64,000 bases of DNA. Origin: JAVVWB01 sp036652335. GTDB lineage: Bacteria; Synergistota; Synergistia; Synergistales; Synergistaceae. The stretch lies in the NCBI GenBank assembly GCA_036652335.1, contig JAVVWB010000005.1:55684-119683 (forward strand). Reading direction: 5' to 3'. How positions within the stretch are numbered: position 1 is the first letter of the stretch; each line of letters begins with the position of its first letter. Shown here piece by piece: positions 42,953-52,492 of this stretch. A model generated the notes under the pieces. That model did not search any database. It worked only from the letters and a program-made list of their open reading frames with translations, and was not told the DNA's origin. Position numbers and translations under genes: made by a program.

Positions 42953-43924
42953 ATGTCTGCAGGTTTGAGAGAGGTTAAAATATTTTCGGGAAGTGCTCAT
43001 CCTAAATTTGCTGAAGATGTGTGTTTGAATCTTGGAACACCGCTTTCCGCATCAAAGTTATTTAGATTTTCTGATGGTGAAATAGGTGTTTCAATTGAAG
43101 AGAGCGTTCGAGGTGCTGATGTTTATGTTGTTCAGCCTACAAGCGAACCAGCTAATGAGAATTTAATCGAATTGTTTGTTATAATTGATGCATTAAAGAG
43201 AGCTTCTGCTTATAGAGTCAATCTTGTTATGCCTTATTTTGGTTATGCAAGACAAGATAGAAAAACTCGTTCAAGAGAACCTATTACAGCAAAGCTAATA
43301 GCTAATCTACTCGAAAAGTCAGGTGCAGATAGAGTTGTTACAGCTGATTTGCATGCAGGACAGATTCAAGGCTTCTTTGATATTCCCGTAGATCATTTAA
43401 CAGGTGGACCCCTTTTGGCATCATATTTTAGAAAAAAATTAGAGGCAGACCTTTCTGATGGCCTTGTATCAGTAGTATCTCCTGATATAGGTGGTGTTGT
43501 AAGGGCAAGAAAGTTTGCTGGTCAGATTGGAAATCCAGACTTGGCTATAGTAGATAAAAGACGTTCCCATGAAGTTGCTAATATGTGTGAAGTTATGGAG
43601 ATAATAGGAAATGTTGATGGTAGAACAGTAGTACTTGTTGACGACATTATTGACACAGCTGGTACAATTGTTAAAGCTGCAGAAGCCTTGAAGGAAAGAG
43701 GCGCTAAGGAAGTTTATGCTTGTGCTACACATGCAGTTCTTTCTGGCCCAGCAATTGAGAGAATTAAGAATTCATGTATCAAAGAGCTTGTGCTTACAGA
43801 TACAATACCTCTCCATGAAGAGAAGCAATTAGACAACATTAAGGTTTTATCAATTGCACCTTTGTTTGCTGAAGCAATAAGACGAATTCACTCTGAACAT
43901 TCAGTTAGTATCTTATTTAGATAA
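42953..43924 (+). CDS. prs: Ribose-phosphate pyrophosphokinase
   Basis: Prs makes PRPP from ribose-5-P and ATP for purine, pyrimidine, histidine and tryptophan synthesis. The 323-residue protein has the family patterns FSDGEIGVSIEESVRG, MPYFGYARQDRKTRSREP, TADLHAGQIQGFFD, VSPDIGGVVRARK and the PRPP loop VLVDDIIDTAGT. GGAGG precedes the ATG. It starts directly after the glmU stop, so both are probably one transcript, and a short hairpin follows. Confidence 0.97.
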   Translation: MSAGLREVKIFSGSAHPKFAEDVCLNLGTPLSASKLFRFSDGEIGVSIEESVRGADVYVVQPTSEPANENLIELFVIIDALKRASAYRVNLVMPYFGYARQDRKTRSREPITAKLIANLLEKSGADRVVTADLHAGQIQGFFDIPVDHLTGGPLLASYFRKKLEADLSDGLVSVVSPDIGGVVRARKFAGQIGNPDLAIVDKRRSHEVANMCEVMEIIGNVDGRTVVLVDDIIDTAGTIVKAAEALKERGAKEVYACATHAVLSGPAIERIKNSCIKELVLTDTIPLHEEKQLDNIKVLSIAPLFAEAIRRIHSEHSVSILFR

Positions 43925-43928
43925 AAGT

Positions 43929-43953
43929 GGTTATATGAGGCATAGCCTTTTTT
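43929..43953 (+). terminator. Short hairpin with T-run after prs
   Basis: GGTTAT/ATAGCC stem with a seven-base loop, then six T. Weak stem, so termination may be partial, with rplY partly read through. Confidence 0.5.
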
Positions 43954-43993
43954 AATATATTTGCAATGTATACAAATTGAGGAGGAACTTTAA

Positions 43994-44650
43994 ATGGCTG
44001 CAAAGAAATTAAATCTTAATATTGAATTTACAAAGAGAGAAAAAACAGGTACAGGTGCGTGCAGAAAACTTCGTTCAAAGAACGTTGTTCCCGCTGTTCT
44101 TTACGGTGAAGATTTTAAAACAGGTCTTGCTGGAACAGTTTTACTTAAAACAGTAGCTCCTATTGCTAATAACCCGCACAGAGAAACAATGGTACTTGAA
44201 CTGACTCTTAGCGATGGTACTAAAACCTCAGCTTTAATTAGAGATGTACAGCTTCACCCTCTTACACAGCAGATTCGTCATATTGACTTCTACGAGGTTG
44301 TTAGAGGACACAAAATTAAGGTTGAAGTCCCTGTTGAATTAGTGAACACAGAAATTTCAAAGGGAGTAAAAGATGGTGGTCTCCTTAACTTTGAAACAAG
44401 AATTGTAGCAATTGAAGTTCTACCGAGATTAATTCCAGAAAAAATTGAAGTTGATGTAAAAGATCTTGAACTTGGTGCTGAAGTATTTGTAAAGGATCTT
44501 CCAATGCCTGAGGACTCAAAGCTTATAACAGATGGGGATGCACTTGTACTCCACATCACTGTTCCTAAGGCAGCTTCTGATGATACAGAAGAAGACGCAA
44601 CAACTGAGGTTGAAGTCGTCGCTAAGGGAAAAGCACCTGTAAACGACTAA
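43994..44650 (+). CDS. rplY: Ribosomal protein bL25, long general stress (CTC) form
   Basis: A 218-residue protein of the long bL25/CTC type, which binds 5S rRNA; the extra C-terminal domain is typical outside Enterobacteria. Signature segments: FTKREKTGTGACRKLRS, VVPAVLYGEDF, LIRDVQLHPLTQQIRHIDFYEV and, in the C-terminal domain, GVKDGGLLNFETR. The C-terminus is acidic, then ends in VVAKGKAPVND. GGAGGA precedes the ATG. It is 8 bases from pth, so rplY and pth are probably co-transcribed; this pairing is common. Confidence 0.95.
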   Translation: MAAKKLNLNIEFTKREKTGTGACRKLRSKNVVPAVLYGEDFKTGLAGTVLLKTVAPIANNPHRETMVLELTLSDGTKTSALIRDVQLHPLTQQIRHIDFYEVVRGHKIKVEVPVELVNTEISKGVKDGGLLNFETRIVAIEVLPRLIPEKIEVDVKDLELGAEVFVKDLPMPEDSKLITDGDALVLHITVPKAASDDTEEDATTEVEVVAKGKAPVND

Positions 44651-44658
44651 AATAAAAC

Positions 44659-45231
44659 ATGAAATTAATAGTTGGTCTAGGTAATCCCGGTTCAAAATAT
44701 ACTTGGACTAGACATAATGTAGGGTGGCTCATGATAGATTCTATCGTGAGTCGCCTTTCTCTAGGGACACCTCAAATAAAATTTAAGGGTGAGTTTTGGG
44801 GAAACATTTCTTACGGACAAGACAAAATATCTTTTCTAAAACCGCATACATATATGAATTTGAGCGGGATGTCTGTTGCTGAAGCTGTAAGATATCAAAA
44901 CATAGACCTAAAGGATATCTTAGTTATATATGACGATATTGCATTACCTTTTGGACGATTAAGAATTCGTGAGAAAGGTTCTGCAGGAGGTCAAAAAGGT
45001 ATGTCTTCAATTATAGATAACTTGAAGACAAATGAAATAGATAGATTAAGAATAGGAATAGATGCGCCATTACCAAATATAGATGTCGCAGATTGGGTAT
45101 TAGGTACTTTCCCAAAAGAACAAATGAAGTCTTGGCATTTATTAGAGGATATTGTATGGCAATCATTGGAATTATGGCTTGATGGCGATATTCAAAAAGC
45201 AATGAGCAAAATAAATACTCTGAAAGTATAA
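44659..45231 (+). CDS. pth: Peptidyl-tRNA hydrolase
   Basis: Pth cleaves peptidyl-tRNA dropped from stalled ribosomes. The 190-residue protein has the active-site set LIVGLGNPGSKYTWTRHNVGW, FLKPHTYMNLSG, IYDDIALPFGRLR and GSAGGQKGMSSI, which give the catalytic Asn, His and Asp. Length is normal. Eight bases separate it from rplY, and it is followed by a perfect 18-base hairpin that overlaps its stop codon. Confidence 0.96.
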   Translation: MKLIVGLGNPGSKYTWTRHNVGWLMIDSIVSRLSLGTPQIKFKGEFWGNISYGQDKISFLKPHTYMNLSGMSVAEAVRYQNIDLKDILVIYDDIALPFGRLRIREKGSAGGQKGMSSIIDNLKTNEIDRLRIGIDAPLPNIDVADWVLGTFPKEQMKSWHLLEDIVWQSLELWLDGDIQKAMSKINTLKV

Positions 45232-45266
45232 TTATAAGGCGTGATGACTCACGCCTTATAATTATA
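45227..45266 (+). terminator. Perfect 18-base-pair hairpin at the pth stop
   Basis: The arms (45227-45244 and 45249-45266) are exact complements with a TGAC loop. There is no T-run after it (TATTATGATGG), so it may be a terminator of unusual form, an RNA stability element, or a regulator of mfd. Confidence 0.65.
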
Positions 45267-45284
45267 TATTATGATGGTAAAGAA

Positions 45285-48200
45285 ATGAAAAACATAAATC
45301 TTAAAAGTAACAAGATAATTAATATTGATAACATCTATTGGAAGAATGAATCAATTCATCTTCAGTCTAAAGGTGCGATGAGAGCGTGGATATTTAGAGA
45401 ATTTAAAAATATCCCGCTACTTGTTGTATTACCTGATGAAAGACAAGCCTCAAATTTTGTTGCAGATGCATCAACATTGGGGATATTCGATGAGATAAAT
45501 TTTTTGCCTGAAATAACTTTCTCTGATGATCAAGCTAGACAAAATGCTACCAAAATATCTCGTGGAGTAATTCTTGAAAAGAGTAAACACTCTAACTCTA
45601 TTTTAGTAGCAACACCTTCATCATTAATGGCCCCTTTCGCAATAAATGATTATAGCTATGACATTGCTGTTGGTGATGTCATAAAACGTGATTCTCTTTG
45701 CCATTGGCTTACTGAACATGGTTATCAAAATTCAGATATTGTTTGGTCCGCAGGGCAATTTACTATAAGGGGTAGTATTATAGACATATTTAGTCCTAGT
45801 GATTTTTATCCTACAAGAATTGAATTCTACGATGACGAAATAGAAAGCATTAGATATTACAATTCTGAAACGCAAAAAAGCTCTAAAACTTTTCCCCATA
45901 CAAAGATAATAAGTATATTATCAAAAAAAGAACATAGAATAAGTTCATTTCTTGATGATAAAACAAGAATTATTTTCTTTGATCCTAAATCAATAGAAAA
46001 TACTGCTGAGAATTACTATTGGCTTTGGAATGCACTAGAAGACAACTTGAAGTCATCTCTTGAATTATTGGATTGGGACACTGTTTTTGGTGAATTATCA
46101 AAGTTTAAACGGATACGTATTGTTCCAGATGTCTACAGTGCAAAAGCACGATTTACACTTTCCACCATAAATTCTTTCAGAGCAAAGCGAGAGGTTTTTA
46201 CCTCCTACATTACAAAAATGCAGAGTGAAGGATACAAAATCAATATTTCAACAGAAACAGAAAAAAATATTGAATGGGCAAAATTGAACAATATTACATT
46301 TAAGACTGAATTATTGAGCGAGGGATTTCTAGATCCAGAAGACAAAATTATTTATTTAAGTGATTTAGAATTATCAGGAGTTTCATTATCACACCATAAA
46401 ATCTCATATAGAGCACCTTCTGATTGGGGTAAAAGTTTCACAATTGGACAATGGGTTGTGCATGATGATTATGGTGTTGGAAAATATTTAGGAACAACAA
46501 CTCTTAATAGAAATGATGAGGAATATGAATACTTAATACTTGAATATGCCTTTGAGAGAAGACTCTTAATACCAGTATTACAGGTAGATAAAATTTTGCC
46601 TTGGAGTACAATAAGAGGCGAAGAACCAAAACCCGATAATTTAAAAAGCAATGTGTGGAAGAAAAATTCAGAAAAAGCAAAAGAGTTAGCTGAGAAAGCA
46701 GCCAAAGATTTAATTAATATATATGCTAAACGTGAAATTCAAAAAGGTTATAAATTTAAAGAAAATGCTATCTTGATGTCTGGGATAGAGAAATCTTTTC
46801 CTTATACTGAAACAAGAGATCAACTTAACGTCTTGGAAGAAATATATAAGGACATGGAATCTGACATGCCAATGGATAGGCTTCTAGTTGGAGATGTTGG
46901 GTTTGGTAAAACTGAAATTGCTCTAAGGGCGTCTGCTAAGGCAGTTTTTGATGGGAAACAAGTGGCTATAATGGTTCCAACGACACTTTTGGCGCATCAA
47001 CATTTTGAAACATTTTCCATTAGATTCGCTGATACGGCAATTATTGTTGCAGTGGTTTCAAGATTTGTCGCTATAAAAAAACAGAAACAAATTCTAGAGA
47101 ATTTGAAGGACGGTAAAATTGATATTATAATTGGTACACATCGTTTAGTCAGTCAAGATGTCCAATTTAAAGATCTTGGGCTCGTTGTTATAGATGAAGA
47201 ACATCGTTTTGGCGTAATGAATAAAGAACATTTAAAACACATAGCTCCCAATGTAGATGTCTTGACACTCTCTGCGACTCCAATTCCTAGATCTTTATCA
47301 ATGTCACTCAGTGGACTAAGAGATATATCTGTATTACAAACGCCACCATCTAGAAGACTACCCGTAATAACTGTTGTGAGGCCATGGTCTGATGATCTCT
47401 TTAAAAAAGCAATTCTCAATGAAATTAATAGAGGTGGTCAGGTTTTCTTTGTACATAATAGAGTTAAAGATATACAAACAAGAGTTCTTATGATAAAGAG
47501 GATGTTCCCTAAATTAAAAATCTCCGTAATTCACAGTAAGATGCAAGAAACGGAGATAGAAAGAAACATGTTTGCATTTGAAAAAAAAGAGCTAGATATT
47601 CTTGTTGCAACGACAATAATTGAGAGTGGACTAGACATACCAACTGCCAACACTCTTATAGTTGATGATGCTCATGAGCTTGGTTTAGCTCAGATGTATC
47701 AGTTGCGAGGTAGAGTAGGAAGAAGCGAAGAACAGGCGTTTGCATTTCTAATGTACCCACCTGAAGTAAATTTAACCAATGAAGCGATAGAAAGACTTGA
47801 TGCTATTGCTGAACTTGACGAACTAGGCGCTGGCTATCAGCTTGCACAGAGAGATTTACAAATAAGAGGTGGCGGAGAATTACTAGGTTTATCCCAACAT
47901 GGCAACATTATGAGAATTGGATATTCCAAATATTGTGAACTACTTTCTGAAGAAATAGCGAAATTAAAGGGTAAAAATAAGTATGAACCTGAAATAAATA
48001 TTGAATTTTCTGTTGCTATACCATCTTACTACATTCCACAAGAAAGTATAAGGATAACCCTATACAGACGTATTAGTAAAATTACAATGGTAGAGGAAGT
48101 AAGAGATTTACTGGCAGAGATTACTGATAGATTTGGTAAAGTACCATCTCAAGTACTTTTTATGCTAGACTTGGCTTCGTTGCGTTTAATGGCATATGAA

Positions 48201-48392
48201 TTTGGGATTAAAAAAATCCTAGTAAGTAAGTTAGAAACTATAATTGTTTGTAATGATGAAGAAAATTGCAAACCTTTACGATTGAATTTTGGATGGTCTA
48301 AACGGGTAAATGGATATATAGGTCCAGGTGGATATCAAGGCATTAATGAGTTTAATAAAATAATAAAAAACGATATATATAATATTTGTTAA
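45285..48392 (+). CDS. mfd: Transcription-repair coupling factor Mfd
   Basis: Mfd displaces RNA polymerase stalled at DNA damage and recruits UvrA. The 1035-residue protein has a shortened UvrB-like N-terminal domain (DIVWSAGQFTIRGSIIDIFSP near residue 150), the RNA polymerase-interacting domain (WVVHDDYGVGKYLG near 390), the RecG-like motor with Walker A LLVGDVGFGKTEIA, DEEHRFGV and SATPIPRSLSMS, the TRG-like region QLRGRVGRSEEQAFA, and a C-terminal TRCF domain. It is somewhat shorter than the about 1150-residue E. coli protein. No strong ribosome site is visible before the ATG. The damage partner uvrA is at the other end of the window. Confidence 0.95.
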   Translation: MKNINLKSNKIINIDNIYWKNESIHLQSKGAMRAWIFREFKNIPLLVVLPDERQASNFVADASTLGIFDEINFLPEITFSDDQARQNATKISRGVILEKSKHSNSILVATPSSLMAPFAINDYSYDIAVGDVIKRDSLCHWLTEHGYQNSDIVWSAGQFTIRGSIIDIFSPSDFYPTRIEFYDDEIESIRYYNSETQKSSKTFPHTKIISILSKKEHRISSFLDDKTRIIFFDPKSIENTAENYYWLWNALEDNLKSSLELLDWDTVFGELSKFKRIRIVPDVYSAKARFTLSTINSFRAKREVFTSYITKMQSEGYKINISTETEKNIEWAKLNNITFKTELLSEGFLDPEDKIIYLSDLELSGVSLSHHKISYRAPSDWGKSFTIGQWVVHDDYGVGKYLGTTTLNRNDEEYEYLILEYAFERRLLIPVLQVDKILPWSTIRGEEPKPDNLKSNVWKKNSEKAKELAEKAAKDLINIYAKREIQKGYKFKENAILMSGIEKSFPYTETRDQLNVLEEIYKDMESDMPMDRLLVGDVGFGKTEIALRASAKAVFDGKQVAIMVPTTLLAHQHFETFSIRFADTAIIVAVVSRFVAIKKQKQILENLKDGKIDIIIGTHRLVSQDVQFKDLGLVVIDEEHRFGVMNKEHLKHIAPNVDVLTLSATPIPRSLSMSLSGLRDISVLQTPPSRRLPVITVVRPWSDDLFKKAILNEINRGGQVFFVHNRVKDIQTRVLMIKRMFPKLKISVIHSKMQETEIERNMFAFEKKELDILVATTIIESGLDIPTANTLIVDDAHELGLAQMYQLRGRVGRSEEQAFAFLMYPPEVNLTNEAIERLDAIAELDELGAGYQLAQRDLQIRGGGELLGLSQHGNIMRIGYSKYCELLSEEIAKLKGKNKYEPEINIEFSVAIPSYYIPQESIRITLYRRISKITMVEEVRDLLAEITDRFGKVPSQVLFMLDLASLRLMAYEFGIKKILVSKLETIIVCNDEENCKPLRLNFGWSKRVNGYIGPGGYQGINEFNKIIKNDIYNIC

Positions 48393-48414
48393 AATTAAGT
48401 GTGAGGTGTATATT

Positions 48415-49239
48415 TTGAATAAAGAAGAGACTCAGATGAAATTTATTAAATTGCTTGAAGTTATGGACAGGTTAAGAGGAAAAGGTGGCTGTCCTTGGGA
48501 CGCAGAACAAACAATGACATCTCTTAAGAGATACATCATAGAAGAAGCATATGAGTTAGTTGAAGCTATAACAAAACAAGACAAAGATGAGATATGTGAA
48601 GAGTGTGGCGATTTGCTTTTGCAAGTGATTTTCGTCTCAACTATTGCAAAAGAGAATGGGCTTTTTGAAGTAGGAGATGTTATTTCAATAATAACCGAAA
48701 AGATGATTAGAAGACATCCACACGTATTTGGTGATATAAATGTAAAAGACAGTGATGAAGTATTGAAAAATTGGGAACAGATAAAGCGTCAAGAGAAGAA
48801 AGAACGGATGAAAGATGAGTCTGTTATAGCTGGTATCCCTCAATCTTTACCATCAATACTAAGAGCGCAGAGAATTCAAGAGCGGGCTGCTAAAGTTGGA
48901 TTTGATTGGCCGAAGGAAGATTTAGTAGATGTGTTTGAAAAAGTCCAAGAAGAAATTGGTGAATTAAAGGAAGCAATGGAAGGTACTTCTAGAGAAAATA
49001 TGATAGAAGAACTTGGTGATTCGTTGTTCGTTCTAGTTAATCTTGCGAGGCATCTAAATATAGATCCTGAGTCAGCATTGCAGGAATCATCAAATAAATT
49101 TTCAGATCGTTTTAGAATAGTAGAAAAAGAAATGAATAAAACATCAAGAGCATTTGACTCATTTTCTATTGAGGAACTTAACGAGTTTTGGAATTTTGCC
49201 AAAAATGAGATTTATAATAGAGATAAGCTTGTGAAATAG
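48415..49239 (+). CDS. mazG: Nucleoside triphosphate pyrophosphohydrolase MazG
   Basis: MazG hydrolyses (d)NTPs to monophosphates, clearing damaged nucleotides. Two MazG domains are present in about 274 residues. The first has GGCPWDAEQTMTSLKRYI and EECGDLLLQVIF with the metal-binding E-E-x-x-E/D pattern; the second (about residues 150-250) has DVFEKVQEEIGELKEAM and MIEELGDSLFVLVNLARHL. TTG 48415 is preceded by GTGAGGTG at 6 bases, a better start than GTG 48406, which lies within the ribosome site. It lies 23 bases after mfd and 13 before the NifU-like gene. Confidence 0.94.
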   Translation: MNKEETQMKFIKLLEVMDRLRGKGGCPWDAEQTMTSLKRYIIEEAYELVEAITKQDKDEICEECGDLLLQVIFVSTIAKENGLFEVGDVISIITEKMIRRHPHVFGDINVKDSDEVLKNWEQIKRQEKKERMKDESVIAGIPQSLPSILRAQRIQERAAKVGFDWPKEDLVDVFEKVQEEIGELKEAMEGTSRENMIEELGDSLFVLVNLARHLNIDPESALQESSNKFSDRFRIVEKEMNKTSRAFDSFSIEELNEFWNFAKNEIYNRDKLVK

Positions 49240-49252
49240 GGGGGACTAAAAT

Positions 49253-49492
49253 ATGAATGAAATAGAGAACAAAATAATATCTGTATTAGACAAATTTGTT
49301 GCACCTATGCTTGCTACTCATGGTGGTGGAGTAACATTTATAAGTTTTAATCCTAATAATGGTGAAGTAAAAGTTTCTCTAGTAGGGGCTTGTAATACTT
49401 GTCTATTTGCACAAGAAACGATGCGCATGAGCGTTGAGGCAGTATTAATGCAAAAAATATGCGAGGTAAAATTAGTTACTAGGGTTGAATAA
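49253..49492 (+). CDS. NifU C-terminal-like iron-sulfur scaffold (NfuA/NifU-type small protein)
   Basis: A 79-residue protein of the NifU_C family. ATHGGGVTFIS and VSLVGACNTCLFAQETMRMSVEAVL match the domain, with CNTC as the CxxC that holds a shared 4Fe-4S cluster between two subunits. It is probably an Fe-S carrier or assembly protein. GGGGGG is before the ATG. It is one base short of overlapping phoH (ATG 49494) and belongs to the mazG-phoH-pgpH run. I avoid a gene symbol, because these short proteins carry different names. Confidence 0.85.
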   Translation: MNEIENKIISVLDKFVAPMLATHGGGVTFISFNPNNGEVKVSLVGACNTCLFAQETMRMSVEAVLMQKICEVKLVTRVE

Positions 49493-49493
49493 T

Positions 49494-50441
49494 ATGGCTG
49501 AAGAAAACCTAGGAAATATAGTAAAACTACTCGCTAACCATAATGATATACTTGACCGTATAGAAAAATTTTTCAATGTAAAAATATATTCACGTGGTGA
49601 AAAGGTCTTCATAGATACTGATGATAGAGACTTAGCATTAAGACTAGAAAAATTATTGCTTCAATTTGCAACAGTGACATATTCGGGGCAGAAACTTACT
49701 GCTCCAGAAATTAGTTATGCATTAAAGCAATTTTCCCAAGATAAAAGCATCAATTTGGAGGCCCTCCATAATGAGGTTGTTTGCATAAATAACAGAGGAA
49801 AATCTGTCATACCTTATACATCTGGGCAGAAAACTTACATTGACACGATAAAAAATAATGACATTACATTTGCAATTGGACCTGCAGGAACAGGGAAAAC
49901 CTACCTGGCTGTTGCTTTGGCAGTTTCACTCCTAAAGACTGGAAGTATAAGCAGAATAATATTAGTTCGACCTGTAGTTGAAGCAGGGGAAAGTCTAGGT
50001 TTTTTACCGGGAGACCTAATGGATAAAGTAGAACCATACCTCAGACCTCTGTATGACTCATTTTATGAGTTATTACCGCCAGAAAAATTTAATAGATACA
50101 TGGAAAAAGGTGTGATTGAATTAGCGCCGTTAGCATATATGAGGGGGCGTACTTTAAACGAAAGCTTTATAATTTTAGATGAAGCACAAAACACTACCCC
50201 TGAACAGATGAAAATGTTTCTTACTCGCTTAGGTTTTGGATCAAAGGCTGTAATTACTGGAGATATTACACAAATTGATTTGCCAGGAAATAAGGAATCT
50301 GGACTTAAAATAGTAGAAGACATTCTTAAAGACGTAGAAGGTATTAAATTTATAAAGCTAAATAAAGATGACGTAGTACGTCACGAAATTGTACAGCGCA
50401 TTGTGAGGGCTTATGAAGAATATGATTCAAAACGGACATAG
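49494..50441 (+). CDS. phoH: PhoH family ATPase
   Basis: A 315-residue PhoH-like protein, a P-loop ATPase thought to be linked to RNA metabolism; its gene is usually beside ybeY and era, as here. The Walker A GPAGTGKTYLAVA near residue 130 and LVRPVVEAGESLGFLPGD, GRTLNESFIILDEAQN and TGDITQIDLP identify it. I use ATG 49494, which has AGGG at 9 bases, rather than the TTG at 49485. It overlaps the pgpH gene by 29 bases. Confidence 0.93.
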   Translation: MAEENLGNIVKLLANHNDILDRIEKFFNVKIYSRGEKVFIDTDDRDLALRLEKLLLQFATVTYSGQKLTAPEISYALKQFSQDKSINLEALHNEVVCINNRGKSVIPYTSGQKTYIDTIKNNDITFAIGPAGTGKTYLAVALAVSLLKTGSISRIILVRPVVEAGESLGFLPGDLMDKVEPYLRPLYDSFYELLPPEKFNRYMEKGVIELAPLAYMRGRTLNESFIILDEAQNTTPEQMKMFLTRLGFGSKAVITGDITQIDLPGNKESGLKIVEDILKDVEGIKFIKLNKDDVVRHEIVQRIVRAYEEYDSKRT

Positions 50442-52479
50442 TAGTTCAACAATAGAAAAATTCGTTTTTCTAATAGCAGACAGATTAACACTAAAACCTG
50501 AAAACAGAAGATATACACTGTTTAGGATTATTTTGTTATCTGTTGCTGTAATCTTGATATCTGCGAACTGGTACCTTACTGACAGGAAGAGCAACTATGT
50601 TATAGGGGAACCTTCTGAGAGAACATACTTTGCATTGACTGCCTCAAAATTTGAAGATAGGGTTGCAACTGTTGAGTTAAGACAAAAAGCTGCTTCTCGC
50701 ATAATAAACGTTATGGTTCAAAACGACAAAATTGCTTCAGAAGTAAATACGCGACTAGCGAAACTATCGGAAGGTAAATATGAGGAAATACTTGATACAA
50801 GCTTAGTTAAATTATTGCTCGGTCTGCCTAATACAAAAAGGAAAATAATTATTGATGTATCAAAGCAGATTGGTGAACTAATAAAAGACGAGGCTGAAAC
50901 TACAGAAGAACAGAATCGTCTAATTTGGAAAAAACTAAAAAATTATAAACTTGGTCAAGCAGATAAAAATGTTGTATTCCAAATTCTTAATTCAGTTCTT
51001 AACCCTTCTCTTTTTTCTGATGTAGAAATGACATCGAAGATAAGAGAGGATGTTGCATTAAATATTCCACCTGTAATTAGAGAAATTCAGGTTGGTTCTG
51101 TCTTGGTACAAAAAGGACAAATTATAACACCGTCCTTAGCAATCCTCCTTAAATCTCAGGGGTATCCTGATGCTTCGTTTCCAATCAAACAGCTAATTGT
51201 AATACTGTTTGTTATAACTGCTTGGAGTTTTTGGCCTATGTGGATTGAGAATGGACTAAGAGAAAAATTATCCGAGCGAGAATGGATATATATTGCTGTT
51301 GTAATGTCGCTTGTTTGGACATTAGAAGTTATCTTTGCTAAATTTGGTGGCTATTCAATGGCAGTTCTTGGATTGACTGGATGGTTATGTCTCACGATAC
51401 CAATATCCTTGTCATATCACGTTATATTTGGTGGTGGGATAATTAGCGTCATGTTGGCATATGGAACTACGCCATGGATAATATCATTAGGATGTGTGTT
51501 AGCTACTTTCTCTGCCAGTGTTGGAAGAATACTCTTTATTGATTCTCCAAATCATAGAATGGCCATATGGAAAAATCTCTTTTTTCTTGGAATTTGTCTT
51601 TGTTTTGTGACGATATTTATGCACTGGGGTCTAGGATTACATCTAAGTAATCGTCTTGTAATAATTTCGCTTTTATTTAGTGCAGCTTGGGGTGCTATTG
51701 TAGTTGCTTTACTCCCAATGTGGGAAAACTTATTTGATGTTATTTCACCATTACGTTTACTTGAATTAAGCCATCCTTCACAGCCACTTATAAAGCGTTT
51801 GCAAATGGAAGCTCCAGGAACATATCACCATACTTTAATGGTTGGAACACTTGCAGAAACAGCAGCTGATGCATTAAAAATGAATGGTCTGTTAGTAAAA
51901 GCTGGCGCGTATTACCATGACATAGGTAAATTAAAAAATCCTCACTATTTTATTGAAAATCAAATAGGTATGGAGAATGTTCACGATACACTATCTCCAA
52001 ACTTATCAGCAATAATTTTGATTTCACATGTTAGAGATGGACTGGAGATTGCTGAAGAAACAAAATTACCTAAGTCTTTGAGAAGATTTATTTCTGAACA
52101 CCATGGTACGACTACAGTTAAATATTTTTATGAAAAAGCTAAATTATTGGATTCAAACGTACATGAAGAACAGTATAAATACCCAGGGCCTAAACCTCAA
52201 TCAAGGGAAACTGCATTGGTGATGTTGGCTGATTCTGTGGAAGCTGCTATGAAGTCAATGAGAAAAACGTTTGAATCTATAAGAGAAATAAAAAAGTTAG
52301 TTGATGACGTAATACAGCAAAAAATTGATGCTGGTCAGCTAGATGAAATTGATTTTACATTTAAAGAGCTTAATGTCATAAAAACATGTTTTGTTGAAAT
52401 TCTTAGGTCTACTTCGTATTCAAGAGAGGTAAAAGATGTAAAATCCCTTCTCATTGAGACAAAAAAGATAAAAGATTGA
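50413..52479 (+). CDS. pgpH: PgpH-type 7TM-HD membrane phosphodiesterase (c-di-AMP hydrolase family)
   Basis: A 688-residue membrane protein: N-terminal helix near residue 40, an extracytoplasmic 7TMR-HDED domain (about 60-265), a seven-helix core (about 268-465) and a cytoplasmic HD domain. The catalytic HD motif is YHHTLMVGTLAETAADAL followed by GAYYHDIGKLKNPHYF, typical of YqfF/PgpH, which hydrolyses c-di-AMP to pApA. It overlaps phoH by 29 bases (starts at 50413 or 50422). With cdaA in the same window, it is the likely turnover enzyme for that signal. Function is by family assignment. Confidence 0.88.
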   Translation: MKNMIQNGHSSSTIEKFVFLIADRLTLKPENRRYTLFRIILLSVAVILISANWYLTDRKSNYVIGEPSERTYFALTASKFEDRVATVELRQKAASRIINVMVQNDKIASEVNTRLAKLSEGKYEEILDTSLVKLLLGLPNTKRKIIIDVSKQIGELIKDEAETTEEQNRLIWKKLKNYKLGQADKNVVFQILNSVLNPSLFSDVEMTSKIREDVALNIPPVIREIQVGSVLVQKGQIITPSLAILLKSQGYPDASFPIKQLIVILFVITAWSFWPMWIENGLREKLSEREWIYIAVVMSLVWTLEVIFAKFGGYSMAVLGLTGWLCLTIPISLSYHVIFGGGIISVMLAYGTTPWIISLGCVLATFSASVGRILFIDSPNHRMAIWKNLFFLGICLCFVTIFMHWGLGLHLSNRLVIISLLFSAAWGAIVVALLPMWENLFDVISPLRLLELSHPSQPLIKRLQMEAPGTYHHTLMVGTLAETAADALKMNGLLVKAGAYYHDIGKLKNPHYFIENQIGMENVHDTLSPNLSAIILISHVRDGLEIAEETKLPKSLRRFISEHHGTTTVKYFYEKAKLLDSNVHEEQYKYPGPKPQSRETALVMLADSVEAAMKSMRKTFESIREIKKLVDDVIQQKIDAGQLDEIDFTFKELNVIKTCFVEILRSTSYSREVKDVKSLLIETKKIKD

Positions 52480-52492
52480 GGTAAGGCTTACG

